Shown here: one piece after another, positions 37,347-49,505 of the stretch
Position numbering within the stretch: the first letter of the stretch is position 1
How the letters are laid out: every line of letters begins with the position of its first letter
Origin: Anisakis pegreffii
Lineage: Eukaryota; Nematoda; Chromadorea; Rhabditida; Anisakidae
DNA length: 64,000 nt
Reading direction: 5' to 3'
Assembly: GCA_035041965.1 (NCBI GenBank)
Contig: JAPYMA010001814.1
Location: 62,001-126,000, forward strand
Made by a program: the position numbers and the translations under genes
The notes under the pieces: generated by a model
Databases searched by the model: none
What the model was told of the DNA's origin: nothing
The model's input: the letters and a program-made list of their open reading frames with translations, nothing else

Positions 37347-37520
37347 ATTCGTTAGTGCAATGAATGAATGAAAAGTGAATGCGAAAATTTCATTTGTCAT
37401 CGTTGAAGTAAACTTTTTCTCATCTGATTTTTGATTCGATGGCATACTAAACGCATTTCCGGTTGGTTGATTAAAAAAACGAAAACATTAAAAGAACACA
37501 ACGGTCGTTCAGAAGTGTTA
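37347..37520. repeat. ~175-bp direct repeat, copy 2
   Basis: Second copy in the same orientation, 474 bases downstream of the first. Shared blocks include CATCGTTGAAGTAAACTTTT, GCATACTAAACGCATTT-type sequence and AACATTAAAAGAACACAACG. Confidence 0.85.
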
Positions 37521-38566
37521 TGCATAAATTATACTTGTTGAATAGATTTATTGTCGTTCGTTGAGAAGAGTTGATTTACATTCGTTTCATGATATGTTTG
37601 AGCTAAATTTTTAATGTGGTTAGCATTGAATATGGTTGAGTGTGTATCATGAAATATTGTATTTCGACTGCATTCATTCATATGGTCTTCGATAATGAGT
37701 TTTGTTATCTTTAGTATCGAACGCGTACATATTCACTTGCGATTTATGACTATCGGGATTTGCATTCGTTTGTCAGACTCTCAAGGTGTAGCGAACGTTA
37801 AGTGAGGTGCTGCGACACATTAAGCAGTAAAACATCTCGTAGCAATAATCATACGGAACGATTTGTTCAACAACGATTCCAGATATTTCATTTATTACAT
37901 TCTATGTCATTTCGATATTTCTTTCTGTCCATTATTGCTACTGTTCAATTTTTGATGTCTTTCCTCTTGGAGACGTTCCGAAATTTATATTTTTTTGCAA
38001 AACTATCGATTAGATTTTTGATTCCTTCTAAATATCCGTATTTTTTGAGCGTAGGTGTTTCGAAAAAGTCTCTGCTAGCCTATGTTGCATTGTTTTTCAT
38101 CGACTCTTCAGTTGCACATATGAGAATTTCGTAGCTATTAAAGGATTAATGACATTCAATGGTGGTCGTTATTGTGCAGTTGTATTGCATTGTAATTTAG
38201 AGTAATGTTGAAAGAAAATGAACGATATCAGTCGAGTTACAAATTTCCTACGAGAAAAACGTTATCTACTGATGCATTAATGATTATGTGCCTACAATAT
38301 CTTAATGCGATATCTCAGGCGCAGTTTTTCTATCTGAATCGATACGATTCCCAAAATACAGCAGCAGCAGTCGGCTGTTGGTGCCTCATTAACTTAGACA
38401 TGCGCAAGTAGGGATATGCGTTATCCCCAACTGGATTTCGCCTACTAATTTGTGGAGCAAAACATTGGCGGACGCTTACGATGCTTTATTTGAATTTCAA
38501 TGACCAAAATGATGTTCTTCTTTAAATTGGAATTTCAGCACAACGAAATCCTCTGATAGATTGAAA

Positions 38567-41500
38567 ATGCCATCGCAAAATTCGTCTGATTTCGTTGCGA
38601 AATGGCTGATGAAGCTCAATCCATTCGCACGTATCACGATTGTTATCTCAGGCGCAATTTTGATTCATCTCTCATTGGGCACGTATCACACATTTGGTGA
38701 GAGGCATTTCTCACCTTCAAGCTTTCCGTTTTTCATGATTGAATTTGTGCTTCGAATACACTGAAATCTGTTGAAATGAATTGTCCATTTGCAATTCCTT
38801 CACCAAAAATTTTTTGTTTGCTGATTATTTGGAGGATTCTTGACTCATCAGCAAAACTCGAATGACAGCAGAAGTTTGCAATATGGAATAGAGCCTATCT
38901 TGCCTCCGTCAAGATTTTTTTTTGCATCCACCTCACTATATCGCACTGATTGATCCGTTTGGATGATTAATTTCGTTTTTTTTAGGCAATATGCTACCTT
39001 ATATGGCATCCTTTATGCGTAACTACACAGATCCCACAATAACCGTTGAGCAACTTGTGTGGATTCCGACGTTTCAAGGTGACTGGAAACTTTTTAAATG
39101 ATTTCATTAATCGGTACATACGGAATTTCAAGTGCTTTTTCTATACTGAATCTTATAAACATGAACGACGGTTGTCTGCGTTTAAGGATGTTTCCCGTTT
39201 GCGATGGTTATTGGAGGTTATTTGAGTGCACGGTTGGGGCCAAGAACAGCCAGCTTTATTGGATGCTTATTGATGGTGTATGTTTGAACATACATTTATC
39301 TGTTTGTGATTGGAATGAAATGATTCACGAAATGAATGAACTGATATCCGTAAACCATAATTTAGGAGTGGAGTAATGTTATCGTTCTGGACAATTCAAA
39401 AATCGCTATTATTATTCATACTCACTTACGGTTGTATGTTTGGGCTCGGACAAGGCATGGCCTATGTTATTGCAGTCGCCTGTGCTATTAATGTTTGTGG
39501 CTATTTTATGATTTTCTCATATCCGATATCGTGCCGATATTATTTCGTTTACATTATAGAACCTCCCGGCATTCTGGTCACATCGGTTTGAAGCCATCAG
39601 TTTGTTGGCGACAAAGTAATTCCTTCTCAGAGGGTATTTCGGTAGTCAACTGACAATTAACAGAAATGTCCTTCATCTTTGAAACATAGGTCGAAACAAA
39701 TCAGCCTGCATTCATAGGTTCTGACTCATAATGGTTATCAGCAGGAAATGAGGTTAAAGAATATTCCCGATGAGACTGATCTCATAAAATTGTAATTTAC
39801 TGGCTTTCAGTGGGCTCCAGAGCACGTCGGTTTTGTGAGCGGTATAGTTGCAGCAGGATTTGGTATCAGTTCATCGATATTCACACCCATACAAACAGCC
39901 ATCATAAATCCATGGAATTATAAACCAAATCGTGACGGGTCAGCTTTATGCTTTAAATTCGATCGTCGACACTTGATATTACGATGTCGCATTAAGCGAT
40001 ATTGTTGTTTGAAAGAGTAACGACGATAGCGTCGTGCTTTCAGTGTCCATAAGCACTACCGTCTAGCTGATGCCGTCCATAATCTCGGGTCGTAGCAAGA
40101 TCTGAACTGTCATTTGAAGCAATTCGCAGCTCTTAACGATTTGCTAGTATTCCTCGTGATTATTGTCAACAATATTACACTTAAGTTCGGATACGACCCA
40201 AATAAAACGAATGAAGTCTTTGGGCGAAAAGAGAAATCAACATTGAAGTTGTGAATTAAATTTATGAAATGCAAAAGTGAGCAAGATATCAGAAAGTGTA
40301 AAAGTAGTTTATCGAAGATAATTCAGGTACTTTCTCGAAAAGGAATTGATGCTAAGGGTACCACCTGTATTTCTAACGTTATCAATTGTATACGCGATAA
40401 TGCAAGCTATTGGTCTTATCGTTATATGTGATCCACCCAATACGGTTTGTATTTCATCATTAATCAGCGAATTATTTCATGACCACCAAACATCAATATA
40501 TCCTAAAGCAAACTGAATTATATTCCAGAAAATTCAGGATGAATAACGATTTTAGAGATGTTCTGATTCTCAGTTGCTCAAGTCAGTATTTTAGTTAGGG
40601 TATTACCGATGCGGTAAACAGTAAGAAATGTAATAATAATAGTAATGGCAGCAACAATGTCAGTGATAATAATAGTAACTTTAATACTAACAATACTAAT
40701 GTTAATAATGATATTCATAATAATACTCTTCATAATGATATTTTAATAATGAAATAATAATAATAATGACATCAAAAACGATATCAACGTTAAAATACTA
40801 TCAAAAGTAATGGTTCCAATTGAAGCGTTGTCCTCAAGACGATTTGGAGCCACTGATGGACGAAGATGAAGAGCCATGCAAAGAGGTTTCGATGACAACC
40901 AAACAGATGCTCAGCAGCTCAACATTTTACTTCTTATTTATCGCTCTCTTCTGCAGTTCATTTTATGGCAATATGTTCTATAATCTTTACAAGGTTCATT
41001 TTTAGACCAGTTACATAAAGTGTTTTAAACTATTCATTTGTTCTACTTTATAATCATAACAGTATGATGTTAATGGATACTTTTGTACGCCTTCAACTGT
41101 AAACCATAAGGAACTGTGTGAACTATCGCAAAGATCTTCTGAATGACAATCCGTTTAGCAAAAATACATCAGTTTTGTCGCTATTAACTTCACCGTCACC
41201 CATAAATACGTTTCTGGTGTAGTTCATCTCAGATATTGAACCCCATGAGTCTCATTTCTCGAAATGATCATCTCATAAGCGTTCAGCTTCATTTCTGCGG
41301 CTTATGCTCCTGGAATATATCATGAAGCAGTTTGCAGACGTACGCAGAAACATTCATCGATGATGATATGTTTATGGCATTTGCGTTTAGTGTCGCGTCA
41401 ATAGTGAATGCGATCGCGAGAATTGGTTGGGGCATTCTGACCGATAAAACAAGTTTTCAGGTTTTGCATTTGTTTTGCAGAGTTCATTTTGTTGTTTGTT

Positions 41501-42762
41501 CTTGTCGATTATTCTGACGGTAGAGAAATGTTTGAAGTTATAAGTATTACTGACTTGTCTGATGAAAACTCTTTCGGTGATGGAGAGAGATTTTGAGGAA
41601 TGGATAAAATTCCATGAAAAATTTTGCATAAAGCTCCATGAAAACATTGTTCATTTGTTAATGTCTGAAATACATTAATTCATTTATTTGCTGCTTTGAA
41701 TAGTTCAAAATTCGATTTCGTTTAGGTCAGAATCTTAATGAAAACAATTATTTGGATGTTTGCCTTGAGAATAGAAAGTGCGATTTCGTAAAATGGATTT
41801 TTTTCAAGGAACTTTCATATCTGTCGTTTTTCTTCAATGAAATGCACTCATTGTTAGATCTGTTATAGGCATCGTTATCAAGCGCCACATTATTGGCCAC
41901 AACTTTATTGTTGACAATGCCAATGACTCGAACTGCTGGCAAATGGGTTTATTTCCTTTGGGTACGATTCTGCTTCATTCTTTATTATCAGTCTTATTAT
42001 TATTACTGTGAGTGTTAATTTTAAAAATAAAGCTGTCATTATCAATGCACACGAGATTCATCTGAACTTTAGATTGATTATCAGCTAACATAGGACTAAT
42101 ATTACTGTGTTATTGTCGTTGTCAATGTTTATTTGAATGATTATAGATGAACTTGATGTTTATCTGCTTGGCTGCCACGCACGCACTGTTCATAACAGCT
42201 TCAGTGAGATGTTTTGGTACTAAACACAAGTCCACTAATTATGGATGTCTTATTTTATCAACAGTTCGTTATTTCTTCTTGATTCTATTCCGCTTGTTTA
42301 TTAGGCCATTTGATATTCTCCATAAAATCAAGATATACCAACATTCGAAGTTAACCACCATTAGTAATCACGTTTTCAAGGATAGACAAGTGCGAGAATT
42401 TATCATGAATGTCATAATATTTCATGTATGAACTGAATATTCATTCATTCATTCATCAGTTATTCAATTATTCAAAAAGTGGATCTTTTGTGATGAATAA
42501 TTGATCACTAGCTGATTGATTATTGATGATTTATCGAGCAATGTCATTTCAGACATTAAGTGCAATTGCGTTGGCGTACGGATGTGAGCATCTACTTTCG
42601 TACCTGGGCTATGATCTCTTCTTCATGATCGCTGCTGCGTTTCCGTTCACCGGTTCGTGCTACTGTTCTAATTGGAAGCACTTCTTAGTAGGATCGATTG
42701 CCACATTTAAGATAGCGCTACTATTTGTCAAGAAATCATCAAACACATTCACTATGTACTGA
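38567..42762 (+). CDS. major facilitator superfamily transporter (monocarboxylate/oxalate-formate type)
   Basis: Eleven exons (38567-38696, 38986-39078, 39187-39277, 39366-39492, 39811-39938, 40327-40444, 40826-40993, 41338-41460, 41869-41961, 42147-42263, 42553-42762) join in consistent phase to about 465 residues. Exon 1 holds TM1; exons 2-3 hold TM2 and the MFS loop motif GGYLSARLGPRTAS between TM2 and TM3; exon 4 has GLGQGMAYVIAV (TM4); exon 5 GFVSGIVAAGFGISSSIF (TM5); exon 6 TM6; exon 7 an acidic central loop then TM7; exon 8 the second-half loop motif RIGWGILTDKT; exons 9-11 the last helices, ending GCEHLLSYLGYDLFFMIAA. The arrangement matches the nematode MFS group resembling oxalate/formate and monocarboxylate carriers; the substrate is not readable. 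The last ~25 residues look non-conserved, so a further splice at 42652 is possible. Exons 3 and 7 use AAG acceptors. Confidence 0.88.
40600..40790. repeat. AAT-rich low-complexity tract in a transporter intron
   Basis: Dense AATAAT/TAATAG triplets with interspersed GTAACT and CAACAAT units, not a pure microsatellite. It lies in the intron just upstream of exon 7, where the acceptor TTGAAG is weak. Confidence 0.7.
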
Positions 42763-44139
42763 CCAAACAGTAGAAGTGGTTGTGGCACAAGCGATTTTTT
42801 GTCGTTTGCGAGGATTATGGGCACTTTTGAATAAGCCATACAGCATCACAATCATTTTTCGAAATTCTTCCAATTAATAATGCCTCCTCACCTCAACACA
42901 CCTAAAAATGAACATATAACTGATATGCCAAAAAATGTGAAGTTATCAAGAGTACTTTTTCACTGTCAAATGCGTTTTGAATTCTGCAGAAAAAATTTCC
43001 AAATCGATCAGCACTATCTTCGAGAAGTTACACTTTGCCAGTAGTTAGTAATCTTATTTTGAGTTGTTCAATCGTCCAACCACTGAGCTCAAATGTCCGC
43101 AATATCCAGCGTTTGAATGCATCAAGCATAATAATATCAGTTCATAAACAGTACTGATTTCAGCCTTCTTAATAACCGCAGTAATACACTGGACACCTCA
43201 AGGAAGTCGAATCACGTGATTGCTTGAACAGTTCAAGTGAGCATTTGGAGACACCGACCGCATCATGAGCAGAGAATAAAAGCTTTGTGATACTCGTCGT
43301 CTCATTCATGAAAGGATGAGATTTATCGATAAATTTGAGTTATTACAATAAAGCTAGTCAGTATTTTAGAGGTTTGTTTATTGTTAGATTGTTGTGATTT
43401 GAACATTCAGAAGAAATTTAAACACTGTTCAGAAGTTCTAGCTGGAAACACACGTACATGTACAGATCTCAAGTGTAGTTCTATGTGGTTACTGAACAAG
43501 TGATGAATTGTTCAATTATTAAAAAAAGTTATTGAAATAAAATTGAGAATTTATGTGACGTTGTTGTTGCTGTTATTGTTAGTGTTGAAAGTCAGCTGTC
43601 CAGCAGCTCGTAAGTACTTCAATACTAAACCTCAGTTAACATTGAAAGGACTAGAAATGGGAAAACAAACTGAACTGACATGTTGAAATGCAATTGTTAT
43701 GAGAATAATCAAGAAATATGACAAGTAAAATGTCCAGACGACCAAAACCCATTGAACTGTTCGGATAAACATTTGAATTAATCATCAAAATTTTCTTGAT
43801 GTGAACATTCCCGTAATTAAATTTGTTTTCAATTTCTTGGTTTGGGAACAGCTGCAAATTCAAGAAAAACTTCCAGCAGTACCATGAATCTTGTTTTCTA
43901 TTCGATCGTTTATTAGCGTTTGAAATTCAGAAAGAAATCGTGATGTGCCTTTGAAATTTGAATCTTAAATAGGTTACGTTTGAAATTGTTTCAAAAACTG
44001 ATAGTGAAATTTTGAATGAAACTGAATCCGCCGCAATATATCATTTTGCAATTTCTTAGGAGTTCAAAGAGTTGCCAAAATGAATTTATCTCTATTATGT
44101 GTAATTGGGATATGATTGGATTGAGATGGAAGAATTCAA

Positions 44140-44274
44140 ATGAAAACGATCACTTACGGAAGATGGAAAGGAAGGGCGTTCGTTCCACTTGGTGACAGTC
44201 CGTCCCAGAAAGATACCTTCCCAAATCGAAAGACCCATTATGCACGCTTAAATTTTGAAGGACACATAACTTGA
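44140..44274 (+). CDS. possible 44-residue small protein
   Basis: ATG-to-TGA frame starting MKTITYGRWKGRAFVPLG and ending with RLNFEGHIT. It is locally GC-richer than the surrounding desert, basic, and lacks a signal peptide or membrane segment. I do not recognise it. It could be a real short gene, a lone exon or chance; length alone does not separate these. Confidence 0.2.
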   Translation: MKTITYGRWKGRAFVPLGDSPSQKDTFPNRKTHYARLNFEGHIT

Positions 44275-47200
44275 CCATTATTATCATTGATTCTCATATC
44301 CGTCCATTCATTTTTGCATTCATATAGCCTGAAGTAACCTAAGCCTGGAGTCACTTCAATGTTCAAAAATGCTGCTGATAAATTTCCAAACTGATCTATT
44401 TGGTTTACTGTGAACAGAAGTTGATATAAAAAATGACATTAAGAGTAATACTGAGTAGTTGACGAGAAGTTTGTGCTTAAAATGAATTATTTCAATGCCG
44501 ATTGAATCAGTGATGATAGTTGATAATGATGATTGCAAGCTATCTTTGATTGTTTGGCTCGAATAGTGATAGTAATTGCTCTGCAAGATGATCAAAGATA
44601 TCAATAGACGGGATAAGTTACTGATTAGTCCCAGGGTGATAAAAGATCAGTGGTGTTCAAATCCCTTATTGGAGAATATCTTTGAGCATTTTGGATGACT
44701 AAAGAGACTTATGAGGAAGGATTAGCGAAAATTTATTACGATGTGGTTGCATATTGATTGGTATTAGTCAATGCTGATAAGAAGTAATACCAACACTCGA
44801 TATCAACGTCCAGTCATACATTCGTACGGGAAAGTTCAAATGAAACAAAACAACTGGGATGATTTAATGGGTATCGATGTAAAGATATATCCTCTAAGGG
44901 TTATTTTCACGTTTGAATTGTTCGAAGTAACGTCGAAGCTATTGAGATGAGAATATGATGAACGCTTGAGAGTGACGATAGAATAAGATAATTCACAGAA
45001 ATTGTGAGTGTTTGAAAGGAGTGACATGGAAGATTAATGAAACATCGTGAAAACGAAAGAAAAGAGACGATGAAAAATGATCGTGGGAAATGAAAACGTT
45101 TGAATTGGATTCGGAGAAATGTGCGGATTAAGGACGATAGGCTAGTTGACCTCAGTGGATGTTTGTTTATTGCATCGATGTGCATCTTTATGCAACATAT
45201 TAACAGTTTGCTCAGATGTTTTCGTTTAGAGATCAATATTAAAAGTGGTCAGTGGTAGTGAGTGTTCATGTTCAAATTTTCCATTCAGCATAATCAGACA
45301 TAAGCCAGATGATTGCATGACTCAGGAGCGATGAGTTCAACAACTTTAGCGCAACTTTTCGTGCTAAGGGCCTACGAGTTTTTCATCGAAGTGGGAATCG
45401 AACCGACGGAAGTGGATTTTGCTTGGAACGAAATCGCATGCTAATGTATGGGAGTTGTCAAACATGCTCGAATTTTCCGGTTATTAAGCACCAATAAATA
45501 ACAGTACTGTTGTTTGGCTACATAATCATGAAGAGCCTTTTTACTTTAACATTTTGACATCAATTTGCGCACACCATGATAAGATTGCGGATTCAGTCTA
45601 ATGGCAAAGTAAAAAGGTTGATGAATTCATTAGATAAGTGACCATTTGAAATGAATTGATGATTAGCGATGAAACGGTAGGTGATTTTGATTAGACGGGT
45701 GATATGATTGGTTTGAATAATTGATAGATGTATGCGATGATGGCATGAAAGCAATTTGTTTCTGATGCAAGATAAGAATCTAGGAAAATGAAGGTCGATC
45801 AAGATGATAGAGATCACTTGAGGGGGTCTTTTTGGGACGAAAAACAATTTGTTGGATGTCTTTAAGCAATTGCAAATGGCACATATTTATGTTGTTCACC
45901 GAAATTATTCCACTGGAACGAATATTTGCGAAGTGATTTGTTGCGCTTTAGAATGAAACGGAATTGACGAGAGCAGAATCCTCTCGAAACGTTTTCATCT
46001 CAACTTGACGGTCAACGCTTTCTACGGCAGGAAACTCCTTGTAAGGTCTATGTTTTCGCAATTCAATTTCAATAGATATTTGTCTTCGTAGCGGGATTAG
46101 TACGTTTCATTGAAGAAGAAATTAGAAACAAGCGAAACATTGGGGAAGAAAAAAGTGCGATAGACGAGCGAAAATCTCATTCGCTTAGAATTTTTGAACC
46201 TTAAACTGGATGATGAATCAATCAAGTTGGATTCAGCTGATCACCTCAGGTAAGCTGAATTCAGCTTCAGTGATTTGGCTTTCTTCCTGATAAATTCATT
46301 CAAACTTTCCAGTGACCATCAATCTACTCTCATTGTGTTTTTGGCCACTTTTGCACTTTAATATTAGCATTTTAGCAGAATCAATCTGTTTATTTCACTG
46401 CTGTATTTATCCCAAATAATCCCAGCGAAACGTCTGTTTCTTACAAAAATTAGATCAATTCAATAATGTGTATTTGGGTATTCCAAAATTTGTTATCTCA
46501 AATGTGGAAAATACATATGCGTTTTTTTTATTGGAGCGGTTGAGTGCTTTTCCGTATGCTAATGAACAAAACTTTTGAACATTCCCAAAATAGTCATCGA
46601 ATAGAATTTGAATACGCAATTGTATCGCATCATTTAGGTGTTAGTCAAATATCCTCCCATCCCTCTTTTGAATTGAGTATATACGTAAAAACGCTGAAAA
46701 GAGGGAGGCATATATGAGTGAATATCGACAGACCATTGCAATTAACCTTAATGAGTGGTTGAATAATGGCAAGAGTTGACCCTGAAGCTTTTGCTAACGA
46801 AAAAACTGATGGGATAATGACTGAACGAATGGATATATTGTTAGGACTGTTTATTGATTTCATCTCGTTTATCTTATTCCTGCTTTGAGCATTCACATCG
46901 AATCAATCATAATTTTTGCTTAAAAATTCAATCCTTACATCTGTTATTATCCAAAATCTACACAATTATTTCATATTGATATTCACTTATACGCTTTTTA
47001 TGTGTAATGCAAAATCAAAATTTTTGAATGAGTTCAGTCAGGCCGACTTTTTTTGTTTTTGAGTGTTCGTTTGAATATTTGTATCTGTTTTTATGTGTGT
47101 ACATATGTACATGTATTTATATGAATGAATGGAAATCAAACGAATGGAAAATCTTTAGAAGCGTCTTTTTGAATGATAACGCAATAGAGGTGGTATCGAT

Positions 47201-49434
47201 AGTGATTTTAATGATAGTATTCGGTGATAAGACTGGGACACTTTGTAGACAGAGTCGCTCACATCATCACGTTTTGAATGTTAGTTCTGATGCGGATGCT
47301 AATTTGGGAGATTCAAATGCTGCGTTCTAAATCGCGTTATTTCAAATGCTTCCTTACTTATCATCATCAGAATATGCGTACTACGTACCGAACACAAGAC
47401 AAAACAACTTTACTATGCCGTCAATCGCTAAACGCATACCTTTCAAGTTATTGTACACAAATGTTATCATGCACTGCAAATCTACATTCCTTGTGATCGC
47501 TCTTTCGTTGTTTATTTGTATGATTGTTGTTTTCTAACTAACTGCTGAGAGTATTCCCGTTCGTTCACTCATATCTCTCGGTGCATATTTAAGCATGAAT
47601 GATATCATCAAAAATTACTATTGTATAAACATTGTAAATGTTTTTTGCTTGGAAAAAACGAATCTCTATTTTTATTTTCATACTTTGTCCACATTTTTTT
47701 GTTTCTTAGGTTTAACGTGCTGAATTTATCAACGTCAGCGTGATATGAGCGCGACAAATGATAACGGAATTTTGAATTTTGATCAACGACTCATTGACGC
47801 CATTTTAATATCGTTAGCAACAACAGCCTCATTCGTGGCTTCTTGATATTGAGTCGATGAAACTTTCACTTTCTATCGGACAGTCGATTTAATTGATCGG
47901 ATCATCAATTAATCCAACTGATAAATCCGCTAATTTGATTCGGCAATTAATGTGTATCATGAAAGCATAAGTCTAAAAATTGCAAACATACAAGAAAAGG
48001 AGCATTATGAAGATAACGAGAAGCTATTAGGCAATTTGTTTGGAAGGAATTGGAGCATTATTCGAAAACAATGTTGGTTGATTGCAAGCGATTACCTAAA
48101 AGTTGTACACTTGGCACTTTCAGTTTGAATAAAGCAAACGAAAAGTTCGAAAATTGATTGAGATTAGACAAATATCATTCATTCCGATCGTACGTCGTCG
48201 TTCATTCAGTCGTCTTCGAACGAGGAGAAGACGGCGAAATGATGAAGAAAATTAATTACTGATGGTTTTGGTTCTTCACTCTTTGTTCACTCTTAACAGT
48301 CCGTTCGTTTATTCGCTCTCCTTTCACTGACCAATCAAATGCATATTTCTCATTATGCAGTAATTCCTTCAGTTTATACTCACTTAAATTTAGCACTATC
48401 AATAGCTGAATCAGTGAAGGAATTAATTGAAATGAACAGAAAAAGAAATGAGTAAAACCCTCTCCTCAATTATACCGTTACTGTGCTTCCAATCGATCAT
48501 TCTGTTTGTTTGGTTTGACTATTGCTCTAGTGGATGCGTCGTACATTTTCTATGCAACACTCAATTGTTGCAGGTCAAATTCAAATGAATGCCACAAGGC
48601 TTTTCTACAATCCCGTATTGTTTGCTAGGGCCTCGTATGTGGGATATATATACCCACGAAAATATCTATTTTTATGAGTGCTATTGTGTGACATGTGAAT
48701 TCATTCATACATTTAAAATTCATACAATCTCATTAATTTTACATTTCATTTGTGATTTTAACAGAGAGTTTATCGAGTTTACTTTCAGGATGTGTGGAAT
48801 GGTGGTTGAATTGTAACGCCATTTCTTATCATTTCGCATTGACGAAGCCTTTTTTGACCAACGAAACGCGAAATCTAAATCGCTCCTCTATGCGAACAGC
48901 AACACCTCCAATAAATCACCACACTAAATTGCATAATAAATTTCATGTTCACTCAACACAATTGCAGATTTGTTTGTTTATTTGAAAGAATGCATATAGA
49001 TGATTTGTTTTGTTTTTTGAGAATGTCGTCTACTCTATTGCAATGCGCACAAAAAATTCTTCCGCAAACATACACCCAAACGGTTTTCATTCAAAATTTG
49101 GGCGTGCCATAGCAGACAAAATTTGAATGCAGTTATTTATAATGCGCATCTATCCACCCACCTAAATTATATGCATATTTCGGTACTACAAAAAGGCAAA
49201 AATAAATGACGACGACTGATCCAAACGAAACAAATTCTTCATTCACGTTGCACTCTCTCTCTCTTCAACAATTTTCTCACGTCATCCGTATGCAGTATAC
49301 AAACATGAGATTTGAATGCTGGTAAATTGATGAATCCGAAGACATTTTGGTGTCACTAAAAATTAGATACTCAAAGAATTTTTGCGCACTTCACTCTGTT
49401 CATTTTGATCGATTAATAACAAACGAAAACGTGA

Positions 49435-49505
49435 TACTTATGAGGGACTCGAGCCCTCCATCTCATCCATATTAACAAGCAACCACTCCATCTGCCTGAA
49501 CTATT
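49435..49505 (-). pseudogene. tRNA-like relic
   Basis: On the - strand a perfect 5-bp T arm GAGGG-CTCGAGT-CCCTC follows an A-box-like GGCAGATGGAGTGG at tRNA-like spacing. No acceptor stem or anticodon arm forms. Probably a dead tRNA or fragment of a tRNA-derived repeat. Confidence 0.25.

Larger units (their letters stand above)
33352..38566. other. 5.2-kb intergenic stretch with a direct repeat
   Basis: No recognised gene. A 126-codon - strand ORF occurs at 34961-35341. The segment 35395-35660 is ATT-rich low-complexity DNA. A ~175-bp direct repeat at 36873-37050 and 37347-37520 is listed separately. A hydrophobic 110-codon frame at 37802-38134 has no splice link to the transporter that follows. 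Confidence 0.4.

Noticed and set aside
37802..38134. 110-codon hydrophobic + strand ORF upstream of the transporter
   Set aside because: Phe/Leu-rich as expected from T-rich DNA; no in-phase junction to the transporter exons.
47028..47537. Three overlapping + strand ORFs
   Set aside because: Low-complexity, no recognisable motif, and mutually overlapping in different frames.
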